Assembly (NCBI GenBank): GCA_028571685.1
Contig: CM053166.1
Span: 56,754,111-56,818,110 of the forward strand
Length of the DNA stretch: 64,000 nucleotides
Direction of reading: 5' to 3'
Origin: Heterohyrax brucei
Lineage: Eukaryota > Chordata > Mammalia > Hyracoidea > Procaviidae
Positions 11,171 through 22,284 of the stretch are shown one piece after another. How positions within the stretch are numbered: the first letter of the stretch is position 1; each line of letters starts with the position of its first letter. Position numbers and translations under genes: made by a program. Under the pieces are notes generated by a model. It saw only the letters and a list, made by a program, of their open reading frames with translations. It was not told the DNA's origin and ran no database searches.

Positions 11171-12467
11171 ACCATCAATTGCAATCTTTTAGTGGAGATC
11201 TCAGGGTGCATACCTTTTTATTCTTGTGTTGCCAGTGAGATTCAGCTTAGTGAGCTCCATCGCAGCTATCACTGGTGGTGGCCGGGCACCATCTCGTTCT
11301 TCCAGTCCCAAGTCGATATAGGCACCCACTCATGTGGGTCTCTCTATCTTCTGGGTTGTCTTTACCCTATGTCATTTTGGTTGTCGGTGATCATCTGTTC
11401 CTGTTGAGTTAGGACCATTTGCTGTGCCCTCAGGTGGCAGCTTGGCAGCTTTTAAGACCCCAGATGCCACTCACTAATGTGGGGTGCAGAGAGCCCTCTT
11501 AGCAAAACGCTAGTTGTGCCAATTGGCCTCGATTTCGCCAGAGAGCATGGTCCCCAGCCTGCTGCCCCAGCTACTCTGTCCTTGCAATATTGGATTAAGA
11601 TGGAAGGAGTATTCAAGTTATGCTGAAGTCCACTTAATATTGTTCTTGTTTCCAATGTGTGCTATCACTGATTTCACCCAACCAAATTTCTACCAACTAT
11701 CTACTCTAAACCCTCCCACCCTTGCCCTCCCTCCCTCCCCTCCTTGGCAGCCATCAAAGAGTCTTTTCTTCTATACATGAGTCTGTGTTTGAGATCTTAT
11801 CATAAGGGTCTCATACAATATTTGTCCTTTTGTCGCTGACTACTTTCACTCAACATAATGTCTCCCAGTTGAAACCAGGTTATGAGATGTTTCCTGAAAT
11901 CATCGTTATTCTTTATCATTGCATAGTGCTCCATTGAGTATATATACCATAGTTTACCTTTCCATCCCTCTGTTGTTGGGCATCTGGATTGATTCCATCT
12001 TTTTGCTATCGTGGATTGTGCTGTGATAAACATTCTTGTGCATGTGTCTGTTGGTGTGAAAGGCCTTGATTCTGTAGGATATATTCCAAGTAGTGGAATT
12101 ACTGGGTCAAATGGTATATCTATATCCATTTTTTAAGGAAGCTCCAGATTGCTTTCCAAAGAGGCTGGACCATTTTGCAACCCCACCAACAGTGTAGGAA
12201 AGTTCCACTTTCTCCACAGCCTCTCCAGCATTTGTTTTGTGTTTTTTGGATCATGGCCAACCTTGTTGGGGTGAGATGGTATCTCACTGTAGTCTTGATT
12301 TGAATTTCTTTAATAGCTAAAGATCGTGACCATGTCCGCATGGGTTTTTTAGATGCCTGGAACTCCTCTTTAGAGAAATGTCTGTCTATCACCTTTGCCC
12401 ATTGCTTAATTGGATGATTTATCTACTTCTTATTGATATTTTGTAGTATCTTATAGATTATAGAGAT
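11171..12467 (-). pseudogene. L1 3' UTR and ORF2 C-terminus
   Basis: Continues the L1 of 10296. On the minus strand the ORF2 C-terminal peptides LWYIYSMEHYAMIKNND and DIMLSESSQRQKDKYCMRPL are readable at 11800-12000. Upstream, PIPLLGIYPT-like and [17 protein letters not shown] stretches (12120-12392) correspond to the L1 C-terminal region with its HCWWGC cysteine cluster. The copy is 5'-truncated at 12467, where RTE-derived sequence begins. Confidence 0.85.
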
Positions 12468-12793
12468 CAGGTGTGCCGTTGGTATTTCTAATACTAGCAG
12501 GGTTACCCATAGTGGACAGGTTTCAGCAGACAGACTAGGACAGATTAGGAAGAAAGGCCCAGTAATAGACTGAAAATCAGCCAATGAAAACCCTATGGAT
12601 CACAACAGAATATTATTTGATGTAGTTCTGAAAGATGAGTCCCTAAGTTAGAAGCCATTCAAAATACACAGTGGTATAGCGATTTCATCACATCAGTGAT
12701 CATGAAGATGGCACAGAACCGGGTAACTTTTTATTCTGTTGTACATGGGGTCACCAGGAGTCAGAATCCACTCAACAGCAACAAACAACAACT
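12468..12793 (+). mobile_element. Short RTE-derived element (5' UTR joined to 3' end)
   Basis: The left part (ctagcagggttacccatag, then gacaggtttcagcagac) matches the RTE 5' UTR as seen at 52300-52440. The part at 12600-12640 (aatattatttgatgtagtt, agatgagtccctaagtt) matches RTE 52440-52490. It then jumps to the RTE 3' end (ggtcaccaggagtcagaatc, caacagcaacaaacaacaac). The LINE coding region is absent, so this is a non-autonomous deletion derivative. Unlike the element at 8953 it has no tRNA head. Confidence 0.65.
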
Positions 12794-12810
12794 AAATTCA
12801 ACATTCCCTT

Positions 12811-12870
12811 ATATTAAACTGATGCCAAGCCAAGTGCCATCGAGTCGGATCCGACTCATATTAAACTGAT
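12811..12870 (-). mobile_element. 34-bp micro-retroposon with 13-bp TSD
   Basis: A 34-bp insert (12824-12857) sits between two perfect copies of atattaaactgat (12811-12823 and 12858-12870). The insert contains the perfect 16-bp palindrome gagtcggatccgactc. On the minus strand it ends in two copies of ttggc. The palindrome and following bases match the 3'-terminal stem of the RTE/AfroSINE family. I infer an extremely 5'-truncated retroposed tail. Related inserts are at 21909-21968 and 37917-37970. Confidence 0.7.
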
Positions 12871-14370
12871 AGATCTACAACAATACCTCTCAAACCTTCT
12901 GTGGTGAAGGACCAAATATATGTATTTGATTTCTGCCCATCATAGACTAGATGACTACTGTGGCGCTCACGCCATATGCAATTCATTATGGAAGTCTGAA
13001 CTGATCTATTTCCTGTTTGTCAAGAGTCCAGTGATCACACACCTTGAAATTTACAGTAAAGTCAAGATGTTTCAAGTTTTTGAAATACTTATTATCTATG
13101 TTTATCTCACTGTGGACCATCACTGGTCCAGGAACCACACTCTGAGTAGTGCTGGTCTATAAAATAATGAGTCCCTTATAGAGAAGAACCATGTCTTTTC
13201 ATTTTATCCATCCTTGTGCATGCCTCCAACCTCTTAGCAAGACCACCCGAAGGAAATTCTCCTTGTTCAGAAAGGGATGCACAGTTGTTAATTAGCTAGT
13301 GTTTGCCCAGTATTTTGAACACTGAAAACTCTGCCAGTATTAAGTACTATTACTGTTACTAGCCTGATGTCCACTATGGTGGGTATCATTTAATTAGAAC
13401 TGCATAATAGGCAAATCCGCCTTAATTGGCTGGGATGTGGCTAAGAAAGCATTTCACGTCTGCACTCTGTGTTCTCTGCTCTGTGGCCATCACATTCCCT
13501 GGCAATGGGTCATTTTGGAGACCTTGGGCAGAGTTCAGGGAAGGTTATCTGGCTACTGATTAACACTTAATTAGTACCTTTTTCATGTAGCACAGCAGTG
13601 ACCTTGTAAATTTAAAATTTTCAGGGGACCACTTAATGTGGAATTAAAGTACAAGTGCAATATTTAAGATGCATGAAATTGTTTTACGCATTACAGCATT
13701 AACTAGCTCTTAATTTATTCAGTGCATGCCAGGGAAGGGCAATTAAAGTAGAGCAGGAGGAAAAAATTATAGATCTCTGTGTTGTCCTGTCTTTTCCTCT
13801 AACTATGCTTTTGCTACATTCATATCTCAACTCTTGTTCTAGATTTAGGAGTAACTGGTAAATTCTGAAGCTTGTTTCCTCCCACAAGAAGTGACATTAC
13901 CTTTAAATGGAAGTCATCTCCAGTCAGTGTCTCTCTCCAAGGCCTAGGGATCTACCCTGGCTTCAGGGATTGGTCCAGGGATGGGCATATAACACAACTA
14001 GAGCCAATGAAATGTCAAGAGACACTTGCTGGGACCTTATAGGAAGCAATACTAGCAGTCTCTTCCTTCATAACCGTTGGAGGGAGTCCTGGTGTGGTGA
14101 TGTGAAGATGTGAGGTCTGGAACTGTGGCAGCTATTTTGCAAGCTGCAGGGCAGCCCCTCTGTGGAATCTGGGGAGGAATCCAACATAGTGGAAGGCAGA
14201 ATAGCCAGATAAAGAGAAACTCAATTTGGGGAGATATTGTGGGAGACACTGGATTGAGACTTACCTAAAGCTAGTCATACCTATGGACTTCTAGATTACT
14301 TTGGAGCCTACAAACATACTTCATATTCCTACCTCCATGTTTTTTATCCATGCTGCTCCCTTTTTCTTCT
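12871..14370. other. Intergenic, no gene seen
   Basis: Unique-looking or strongly diverged. Short ORFs are present but none shows a family resemblance. The stretch 13270-13420 could be a very old MIR/L2 remnant, too diverged to call. Confidence 0.4.
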
Positions 14371-14431
14371 ATAGAGTTGCTGTGAGTCAGAATCAGTTCA
14401 ATGACATTGGGTTTAGTTTGGTTTTTGGTTT
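14371..14431 (+). mobile_element. AfroSINE 3' end only
   Basis: The stretch gttgctgtgagtcagaatca, then gacattgggtttagtttgg with a tttgg-repeat tail, matches the last about 60 bp of AfroSINE. The copy is strongly 5'-truncated. Confidence 0.65.
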
Positions 14432-14896
14432 TCATCTTTGAAGGCTAAGTTCAAATGCTGCCCAAGCAAGAAGCTTTCTTGATCTGAACCATATTCAGGA
14501 TTGTTGGCACTACGCCCCCCTCCTCTGGAATGCTAATGCCCCTATTTGAACTTCTTCAAGGAGCACAACTGCTCTGGAAAGAGAGAAGCTGCATATGTGA
14601 CTGTCTCCATCTGCCCAGCAAGGACCTAAGCTCTCATTCTGGCTTACAGCATTTGTGTCACACCAGTACACAGAGTTCTAGGAAGGAGTGTTAACAACAC
14701 TAGAAAGAAGAGGAGAAAGCATGTATGAGAATCTGATCTTCCTAACTAGAACCAGATAAAATAGGAAGTGGGTAAATGCTGCAGCTGGGTGGATTCCTGC
14801 ACCACTGCACCTGCTAGAGGCACATAAGGCCTTCAGATATGAAGGAGGAGGAGTTATGGATACAAGCCAATTACAAATATTCACCTATTTCTTCCT
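14432..14896. other. Intergenic, possible L2-like remnant
   Basis: The run 14440-14530 (ggctaagttcaaatgctgcc, gaagctttcttgatc) resembles the 3' end of L2-type repeats, at low confidence. Nothing else recognised. Confidence 0.3.
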
Positions 14897-15066
14897 CTTT
14901 TGAGGCTGTCTGGATGGCCCAGTTGTGCTCCACTAAGGTTAGCAGTTCAAATCTACCCAGCAGTACCTCAGAAGAAAGGCCTGGTGATCAGCTTCCATTA
15001 AGATTACAGCCAAGAAAACCACATAGAGCAGTTTTACTCTAACACATGGGGTTACCATTGGTTTTA
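14897..15066 (+). mobile_element. AfroSINE, long variant
   Basis: Head (gtctggatggcccagttgtg), B box (ggttagcagttcaaatc) and the long-variant segment gaagaaaggcctggtgatca, followed by gcagttttactctaacacat. The tRNA-derived promoter boxes are degenerate. Confidence 0.7.
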
Positions 15067-15589
15067 GTCCCTCTGTTTATAACTTCCATATAGGGGTACT
15101 GTTCCCATGTACAGAGTCTGGTGCTAGGAAAGTAAAATTCTCCCTGTCACCTCCTCTTCACCACCCCCATCCCTCTGAGCTGCTCAGATTCCCCTTCAGG
15201 AGTCGGCTTGCTGCCCAGCTGCTGAAAGTGTGGTTCGCTGACAGCTTGGGCATCCACCTCAGCTCTCCAGATGAGGTCAAGACCTTCGTGTGATGGACTC
15301 TGGCCAATGGCTGAGCCAGGTGGTGGGCCTGGGGTTTGGCTGTTTTCCCTTAACTTGGGGCTCCTCTAATGGGGCCCCTTTGTTCAGGGCTCTTGTGGGC
15401 TTGCTGAGACTTTGCCAGATTTGCCTCACAGTCTACTGGCCATCCCTACCTCATCCACAGCCTCCTTTTTCCCTTCTTTGCTTCCTTATAAATATTTTGC
15501 ACCCAAAACTCCATCCCAGTGTCTGCTTCACAGAGAACCCAACTGGTGGTGTCTCCTCCTCCTAAAAACTGCTGTAGGGCATGTATTCT
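15067..15589. other. Intergenic, no gene seen
   Basis: No family recognised. ORFs in this stretch overlap in two frames and lack coding features. Confidence 0.4.
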
Positions 15590-15860
15590 GCCATTTTTTC
15601 CATTCATTTATGTACACATGTGCTTATATATCACATTAACATTTCTGATCATTTCTTTTTTACATTAATGGGATTGTACTGGGTGACTTGTGTCTATAAT
15701 TTTTTTAAAATTAACACATCTTCATGCACCTCAGATATCAGTGCCCATAGGTCACTATGAGATGGGGGCTGATTTGACAGGAGCTGACAACAACATACTG
15801 ACGGACATTTGGGTTGCTTCTATTTTGCATTGTTAATAATAATGCTTCTAGGAACCTGCT
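15590..15860 (-). repeat. Old L1 3' remnant with a short SINE/RTE tail inside
   Basis: The stretch ggacatttgggttgcttcta, then ttgcattgttaataataatg, matches the inverted 3' part of ancient L1 elements. At 15745-15797 a plus-strand fragment (ggtcactatgagatgggggc, then ggagctgacaacaacata) corresponds to the last about 50 bp of the tRNA-Gly SINE/RTE family, another tail-only insertion. I could not find a convincing TSD for it. Confidence 0.5.
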
Positions 15861-16085
15861 ATAAACTGATTTCCCATAACAATAATAAGCTGAGCACTAT
15901 TCCAGTCAGTATAAACCATGCACAAGAAAAGGCTAAAAGAGCACCTAGCATTGGCAAGGTTGAACAGTTTATTTTATTCCTGAAGGCTCCAGAATACTTT
16001 GGCACGTGAGCCCTTTCTGGGCAAACGTTAAGTGCTAAATGCGCTGTGTTACTTGGGTCAGACGTAAGAAAGAACTTCTTGCAAA

Positions 16086-16284
16086 CCAAACCAATTCCAT
16101 AAATCAATTCAGACTCACAGTGACCCTATAGGACAGAGCAGAACTGCCTCATAGGGTTTCCAAGGCTGTTATTTTTACAGAAAAAGACTACCACATCTTT
16201 CTTCCATGGAGCAGCTGGTGGGTTTGAACTGCCCCATTTTTGGTTAGCAGCCAAGCTCTTAAGAACTATGCCACCAGGGCTCTA
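16086..16284 (-). mobile_element. AfroSINE, long variant
   Basis: Minus-strand AfroSINE with the extra internal block ctgttatttttacagaaaaa, gactaccacatctttcttcc, and the head end ttagcagccaagctcttaag / ccaccagggctct. Confidence 0.8.
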
Positions 16285-18687
16285 AGTAAGTCCTCTGTGA
16301 ATAACCCTATCCCTAAGGTACCTTTAAAACACTGTTGTCAACCACCACCACTCCTGTGCACTGATTCCCACAGAGGGACTAAGGCAAGGCAGCCGGCAGC
16401 CTATTGGCTTAAGACTTAAGGGATCTAAACTCACCAGGGCCTGGTCCCGCCCCCTTGAGAAGGAGGACAAGAGGTTCCCTCTGGGCAGCACAGTCCCCCA
16501 CAGACAGCTCACATCATCCTCACCTGAGCAAGGAGGAGGGAAGAAGGAGGAGGGATGGGGATTACGCCCTCTCTGTTGCCCTGGGGCTCTGGGCCAATGA
16601 CTTGGGGCATCCTGGTGGAAGCAGGCCCAGGTTTCCAGCTGCCTGCTGGGAGCTGGAGCCTGTCAGCTCGAGCAGCAGACAGGGGAGATGTTGCTGACAC
16701 AAAACCCCAGGGGAGTCCATGGAGGAGCTGGGCTGTCATTACTTATTAACAATGGGCCTGATCCCCAGTCAGGCAGGCCCAGAGAAATAGCCTGTGGGGA
16801 GGCTAGCTCCCTGCTACTAGGTGGATTAGCACTTTCAGGGCAGGAGGGAGCCTTTTGGGGGGTTTGGGGGGTGTCAGTTGTCACATTTTTGCATGTAAGA
16901 AGGGCCATTCTTCACATATTAGACACTCGCTCTGTTCTTCATCGTTCCCTCCCCCTCTCTGGGTCCTCTTTCTTATGTCTGTTGTCCTTAAGGTTTTAAG
17001 CTGACAAACCCACAGATGTAAGAGATGCTGCTCATAGGATAAAAGGAAGATTCCAGAATGCAGGCAGCTAGAGAAACCTAGGTCTAATGCCCTCTGAGAG
17101 GGTGTGTAGGGACCAGAGAAGGAGATAGCAGATCTTCAAGGGAAGGTCTGCAAACACTGGACTCTCAAGCTGGTTATTGCCTCTTACTCTCTCATTGAAG
17201 CCTCCTTGGATTGAATCCCAGCCTGATTTGTCCAACTGCACAATGTCAGGTGAGCAGGTCGGTTTCCCAGGGAAGCTGGCACTGAGACAAAGATTAGCAG
17301 GCAGGGATCAACACGTGGGGAAGGGAAGGCAGGAGACAGGAATGGGCAGAGGGAGAAACTAAATCACAGTGCAGGTAGGCCGCGGGGTAAGGCCTCAGGT
17401 GGTCCCACAGAAAGTTCTAGAATTAGGTAACCCTCTGGAGTTGTTCACATTTGGGGTGGGGGAGGTGGTGGACTTTTGTGGCCCCATGTTGACCAACCAC
17501 TGGCTGTGGGCTGCCCCTGCAGCCTGAAGGACAGGTGAACCAGGGTTCTGATGTACCCTCTCTTCCAGATATATGAGTTTCTCATCACATCCGGGACATT
17601 CCTCATCCAGTTTGCCCCTTGGCTGTGGAGCAAGATGTCTCCTTTCCCACAGATGCTAGCCTGGCCTCCTTTCTTGCTGCAGCTCCTCCCTTCCCAATCA
17701 TCCTTCCACCTCTCCTGTCAGCCCTCCTCCATTTCCTCCTCCTGTCCCTCTTCCCAAACTGCCTCTCACCCCTCCTCCCCACAGAGGTTTTCAGAGTTGT
17801 AAAGACACCCAGACAGGAGAGTCAGTGCATGTTTACAAGGCAGTAGAAGTGCCCTGCCATGGCTGTCTTGCTATAAAACACTTTGTAATCTGTAAAAAGC
17901 TAGCTGAACCCCTTCTTTTTACCCCCCTCTATAACTGGGTGGTTCCAGACTTCACCACAAGGGGTGCTAAATCCTCATCAGCTGTTCTACTTCACTGGTG
18001 ACGACAAGAAGTAGGAAATGTACAACAGTTATTTGGTCTGTAATTGAAAGTAAATTCTGTGTGGCTCATTTGGTATGTATACATGTATGTGTGTGTTAGT
18101 TTTCTCTGCCCTGGGAGAGGAGAGCTGGCCTAATTGGGGACATATGTTCAAGGGTGATCAGTTGTGTCAGAAGTCCATACTCCTGAGTCTACCACAACCC
18201 ATGCTTCAATCAGCACTAGAGATTTTACTTATTAGCATAAGAGACCTTAGAAATGAGTTCTCACTGGTGAAACTAGCGGTGTTCAAGACGCTTGCATTGT
18301 CTAGAAGTAGGAGCAGTGTTCCAGCCTTTGGGGAACAGTGTAAAAAACTCTATTATACCCAACAGTGGCACCCTGGGCTGGGTTCCTAGGTGGTCCTGTG
18401 TGCATCAAGCTGATGATTTGGTGGTATATGCATGAGTCAGACTAGAAGGGTAGAGAATCCTGATGCTAGAAGTGTTCTTTGCCTCAGGTAAACCTTTCCT
18501 GCAAGATGCTATTGGAGCTTTTCAAAGGATGGAGGTAGACCTTTGTGGAACTCACAGAACAAGTTACGTGGCTGCTTTGTGCATCTTGCTTAGAACTTGG
18601 CTTGAAGACTTCCCCTCACAGTAACCCGGTAACCTAGTTGTGAAGAACACACTGGAGCTCTCTCTCACCTATTGCTAATTACTAGAG
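16285..18687. other. Intergenic, no gene seen
   Basis: The largest stretch here without a recognised repeat. It includes GC-richer sequence at 16380-16900, an agg/gga purine run at 16528-16558, a double G6 run near 16853-16870, and a pyrimidine tract ending in ccccacag at 17690-17785. None of this is accompanied by an exon-like reading frame, so no gene is called. It could hold regulatory sequence, but I see no specific site. Confidence 0.4.
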
Positions 18688-18872
18688 GCTAAAGAGTCCC
18701 AGTGATGTGATGGTTAGCAGATCAAACCCACCCAACAGCTCCATGGGAGAAAGACTTGGTAATCTGCTCTCACAAGTATTTTAACCCAGAAAACTCTATG
18801 GGGGCAGTTGTTAGACATACAGGGGGTGGTCAGTCATGAGTTGAAAACTGAGTCTGTGGCACCTAACAAACA
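18688..18872 (+). mobile_element. AfroSINE/RTE-tailed SINE
   Basis: Degenerate head (agtcccagtgatgtgatggt, then tagcagatcaaaccca) followed by gagaaagacttggtaatctg and an RTE-type tail (tctgtggcacctaacaaaca). It combines an AfroSINE head with the aac-repeat tail rather than the tttgg tail. Confidence 0.65.
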
Positions 18873-19869
18873 ACACTAATACCAACCAAAAAGAACCTGG
18901 TACTAGCATTCCAAGACCAAATTGGCTTAGGTCAATTCACAATACCTAAGACCCCACATTGAATCCTCTCTAAAGCCTTGGTCAGCTGTGAAGTCCAACT
19001 TCCCCACATGAATAACCACTGTCTGCCTCAATTGTTTCATTCATATAATAGGGCCCTAATACTCACGTGTCCTTGGTCACACTGTATCCATCGGGAAGAT
19101 CTGCTGAAACCTGTTCAGCACCATAGAGCCACCCAAGCCTCTGCTGACAGATGGGCGATATCTGTGTATGAGGTGCATTGGCCCAGAATCAAACCTCAGT
19201 CCCTCATCTGGAAGGCATCACTGCCACCACACTGATGAGTAGGTAAGGTTAAGTGTGCACACCTGACGGCTCCGAATGCTGGTCGCCAACAAAGGAAAGG
19301 AAACAGGGTTGTGAGCTATAAACCCTGCGCAGTGGGGTCAAAGTCAGTGGTTCGGATGGGTTCTAAGCTAATGAGAATGTGCTCACCTTAGAGCACAGTA
19401 TTGATTCTGAGTGTCTTGCAGCCCTTTTGGTTGACAAAATATTTTCACTTTCAAATCTGGTTGGACATTTATAGCCATGTTGTAACTGGGTGCAAGCTGC
19501 ATCTCCATGGGTTTACCAATAACCATCCCCTCTCCTTGTTGCTTGTTGCCAAAACCCTAGTTTTGTTGATATTGAGTGTCAATATGTTCATGGAGCGTGG
19601 GCTCAATCTCAAGAGTTGAATCATAGTCACTCTCAGCCAGTTGTGGCACAAACATCAGTCTCTGGTGATTCAGTTAAGAGGCATTCCTGCCCTGGTCAAT
19701 AAAATCTAATGGTGGCCCTAGTAAGGGAGTTTGGGGAAATATTTTTCTCCCTGAGAAAAGAAAGATGCTGGAGAGGACTGTTATCTATACCACCATCACT
19801 CATCCACCTCCTTACTGCCTTTGAATGCAAGTGTAAGGATATGAGATGTTGAAGCAACAACGGCCAGGC
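18873..19869. other. Intergenic, no gene seen
   Basis: No recognised gene or repeat. Confidence 0.4.
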
Positions 19870-19975
19870 ACTACAAGCCCCATTTAATAGTTGAGTAAGC
19901 TAAACCTCAAAGAGGTTGGGTCATAAAGTTAGTTAATGACAGAGCGGGGCCTAGAATCCAGGGGTTTCAATTTTA
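19870..19975 (-). repeat. MIR-like SINE
   Basis: The stretch cccatttaatagttgagtaa, then cctcaaagaggttgggtca and gacagagcggggcctagaat, is an inverted MIR core and flank. Diverged. Confidence 0.5.
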
Positions 19976-19977
19976 TT

Positions 19978-20139
19978 TCAAAACAAAAGCAAACTCACTG
20001 CTGTCTGCTCTGACTCATAGCAACCCTAGAGGTCAGAGTAGAACTGCCTCCATAGAGTTTCCAAGGAACACCTGATGGATATGAACTGCCGACCTCTTGG
20101 TTAGCAGCTGTAACAGTTAACCACTACACCACCAGGGTA
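19978..20139 (-). mobile_element. AfroSINE
   Basis: Standard short AfroSINE on the minus strand: tail-side actcactgctgtctgctctg, B-box region gaactgccgacctcttggtt, and head ccactacaccaccagggt. Confidence 0.85.
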
Positions 20140-20387
20140 GGGGTCTTTTTTTAATGTCTCTCAACTCTATAGAATCTTTAAGAATCTTCAGTCCCCCTCA
20201 GGGTAGAGGGTACCAATGGCTACACTCAGTGACTCTGCCTCCCTGACCCCACACAAGCCAGAGCAGTTTGGCCTTTATCTGATTTATTCTATTGGCTTCT
20301 TACTAACATTCCATTGGAAACTAAACATTGCCACCAGTCGGAAACATTATAAGACTAAAACATTTGAAAACCACTGCCCTATCCTTT

Positions 20388-20550
20388 GGAGCCCTGGTGG
20401 TACAGTGGTTAAGTTCTATGGCTGTTAACCAAAAGGTCAGCAGTTCGAATCTACCAGCAGCTCCTTGGAAACGCTATGGAGTAGTTCTACTCTGCCCTAT
20501 AAGGTTAGCATGAGTTGGAATCGACTCGATAGCAATGGGTTTTGGTTTGT
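20388..20550 (+). mobile_element. AfroSINE
   Basis: Well-preserved copy: ggagccctggtggtacagtg head, ggtcagcagttcgaatc B box, then agttggaatcgactcgatag and a ttttggtttg tail. Probable short TSD cctatc on both sides. Confidence 0.9.
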
Positions 20551-20567
20551 TCCTATCACTTACCCTT

Positions 20568-21071
20568 TGTCATATATTGAATTGTGTCCCTGCTAAAACT
20601 GTGTGTGTTAATTTGGCTGGGCTTTGACTCCCAGTATTGTATGATGTTCCTGTATGTTGTAAACCCTGCCTCTATGATGTTAATGAGAGAGGATGGGTGG
20701 CAGTTGTGCTTGTTGGGCAGGACTCCAGGTGTGGGACTGTATTGTGTATTGGGGCAGCCTTTTGGGATATAAAGGAAAGGGAGGCAAGCAGAGAGTTGGG
20801 GACCTCATATCACCAGGAAAGAAGCCGTGCTTGGAGGTGACAGTGTCCTTTGGGAAGGACCAGGGGTCCCTGTGTCCCAGAAGCTCCCATTCCAGGGGAA
20901 GACCGATGACAAGGACCTTCCTCCAGAGACAACAGAGAAAGCCTTCCCCTGGAGCTGATGCCCTGAATTTGGACTTTTAGTCTACTGGACTGTGACAGAA
21001 TAAAATTTCTCTTTTAAAAGCCACCCACTTGTGCTATTTCTGTTACAGCAGCACTAGATGGCTAAGATACA
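20568..21071 (+). mobile_element. Solo LTR, ERVL-MaLR-like
   Basis: Starts tgtcatatattgaattgtg and ends ...ctagatggctaagataca. It carries a tatata-poor promoter region and an aataaaatttct poly(A) signal near 20998. Same subfamily as the LTRs at 481 and 41522. TSD not clear, so the exact ends may be off by a few bases. Confidence 0.8.
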
Positions 21072-21908
21072 CTTCAATTAACAATGGTGGCCAGCTCTTT
21101 GCATCACCAGAGGAAGAATTACAAAGATTTCTTTTCTAAGAGGAAACATAAAGGGAGTATTTTCTTTCCTAGAGTGAAGTCCAGAGATCCTAGCAAGCTG
21201 CTCATTTACATGTGCACACATACAACATACAGCCACACACACACAAATGCACTTCTGAAACATATGCATACAGACACCCTGCTCACTTTATTTTTCATCC
21301 TATTAGGCTCTTCCAAGTTGTAAGGCACAGAGACACAACGAGGTTATCACAGGTGCTGGCATTTACAGCACCCCTGGAAGGCAGAGCATGAACAATAGCT
21401 CCTGCCTTCGTTCCAGAAATGGCAGTAGCCACCACCGGACTCATGATCTGGTCTTGTCCTTGGCTGTTCTCAACTCCAGAGCTGCCCCCATTCCCAGAGC
21501 TAGCCCTCCCTCTGCTTCTACTTCTCCTTATCAGAGTGTCTAGCTAGAATTTGAAAGGTTTTCCCACAGCAGACACAACATGGTAGATGCACCAGTCTTG
21601 CTGGGGTGGACAGCGTTCTCAACTCAAAACACCGTATGTCTTTCCGGGGTGCAGATGCCTGATCCAGCCAATGGTGAGCAAGGTAACGAGTCAACTGACA
21701 CAAAACACAAGTGGTAACTTATGCAAAAGAAACCTGATTCCCCTCAAAATGGGGCTGTGACCATTGCCAAGTGTCTGTCATGTAATCAGCCCTGTTGCAG
21801 CCTCCTGGGAAGAACTGAAGAACTTCTTTCCTTTCCCTCCTCTCCTACTCTATGCCCTCCTTCCTCTCCTCTCCCTTCCTTTCTTTCATTTAGTAAATAT
21901 TTCCTCTA
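21072..21908. other. Intergenic, no gene seen
   Basis: Includes a short ac-rich patch at 21215-21248 and a pyrimidine-rich tract at 21826-21895. No gene recognised. Confidence 0.4.
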
Positions 21909-21968
21909 TAACCACTGTTTCGCCATGAGTCGGATCTGACTCAAAGGCACTTGGCTAACCACTGTTTC
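21909..21968 (+). mobile_element. 34-bp micro-retroposon with 13-bp TSD
   Basis: A 34-bp insert (21922-21955) lies between two perfect copies of taaccactgtttc (21909-21921 and 21956-21968). It begins gccatgagtcggatctgact and ends ggcacttggc. It shares the gagtcggatc-gactc hairpin and ggcacttggc end with the insert at 12824-12857. The flanks are old repeat-like sequence that reads continuously if the insert is removed. Confidence 0.7.
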
Positions 21969-22027
21969 AGCTGTCAATTATTGTATAATCAACAACCCCA
22001 AAGTTTAGTGGATTAGAAAACTCTTAT

Positions 22028-22210
22028 TTGTATATATAAAAAACAACAAAACCCATTGCTGTCAACTCCAAGTCACAGTGACCCTCTGAACAGAGTAGAA
22101 CTGCCCCATGGAGTTTCCAAGGTGCATCTGGTGGATTTGAATCACTGACCTTCTGGTTAGCAGCTGTAGCATGTAACCACTATTCCACCAGGGTTTCCCT
22201 TGTATATATA
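22028..22210 (-). mobile_element. AfroSINE with 11-bp TSD
   Basis: SINE body 22039-22199 on the minus strand, flanked by ttgtatatata (22028-22038 and 22200-22210). Short variant with all expected blocks. Confidence 0.9.
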
Positions 22211-22284
22211 GTGTATGTATCTATGTGACTGCATGCACATATATTCATACACATAATAAAACACATTTGTGAATACTTCTTAGA

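Noticed and set aside
16850-16873. Two G6 runs as a possible G-quadruplex
   Set aside because: Only two long runs separated by TTT; not the four runs needed for a confident intramolecular quadruplex.
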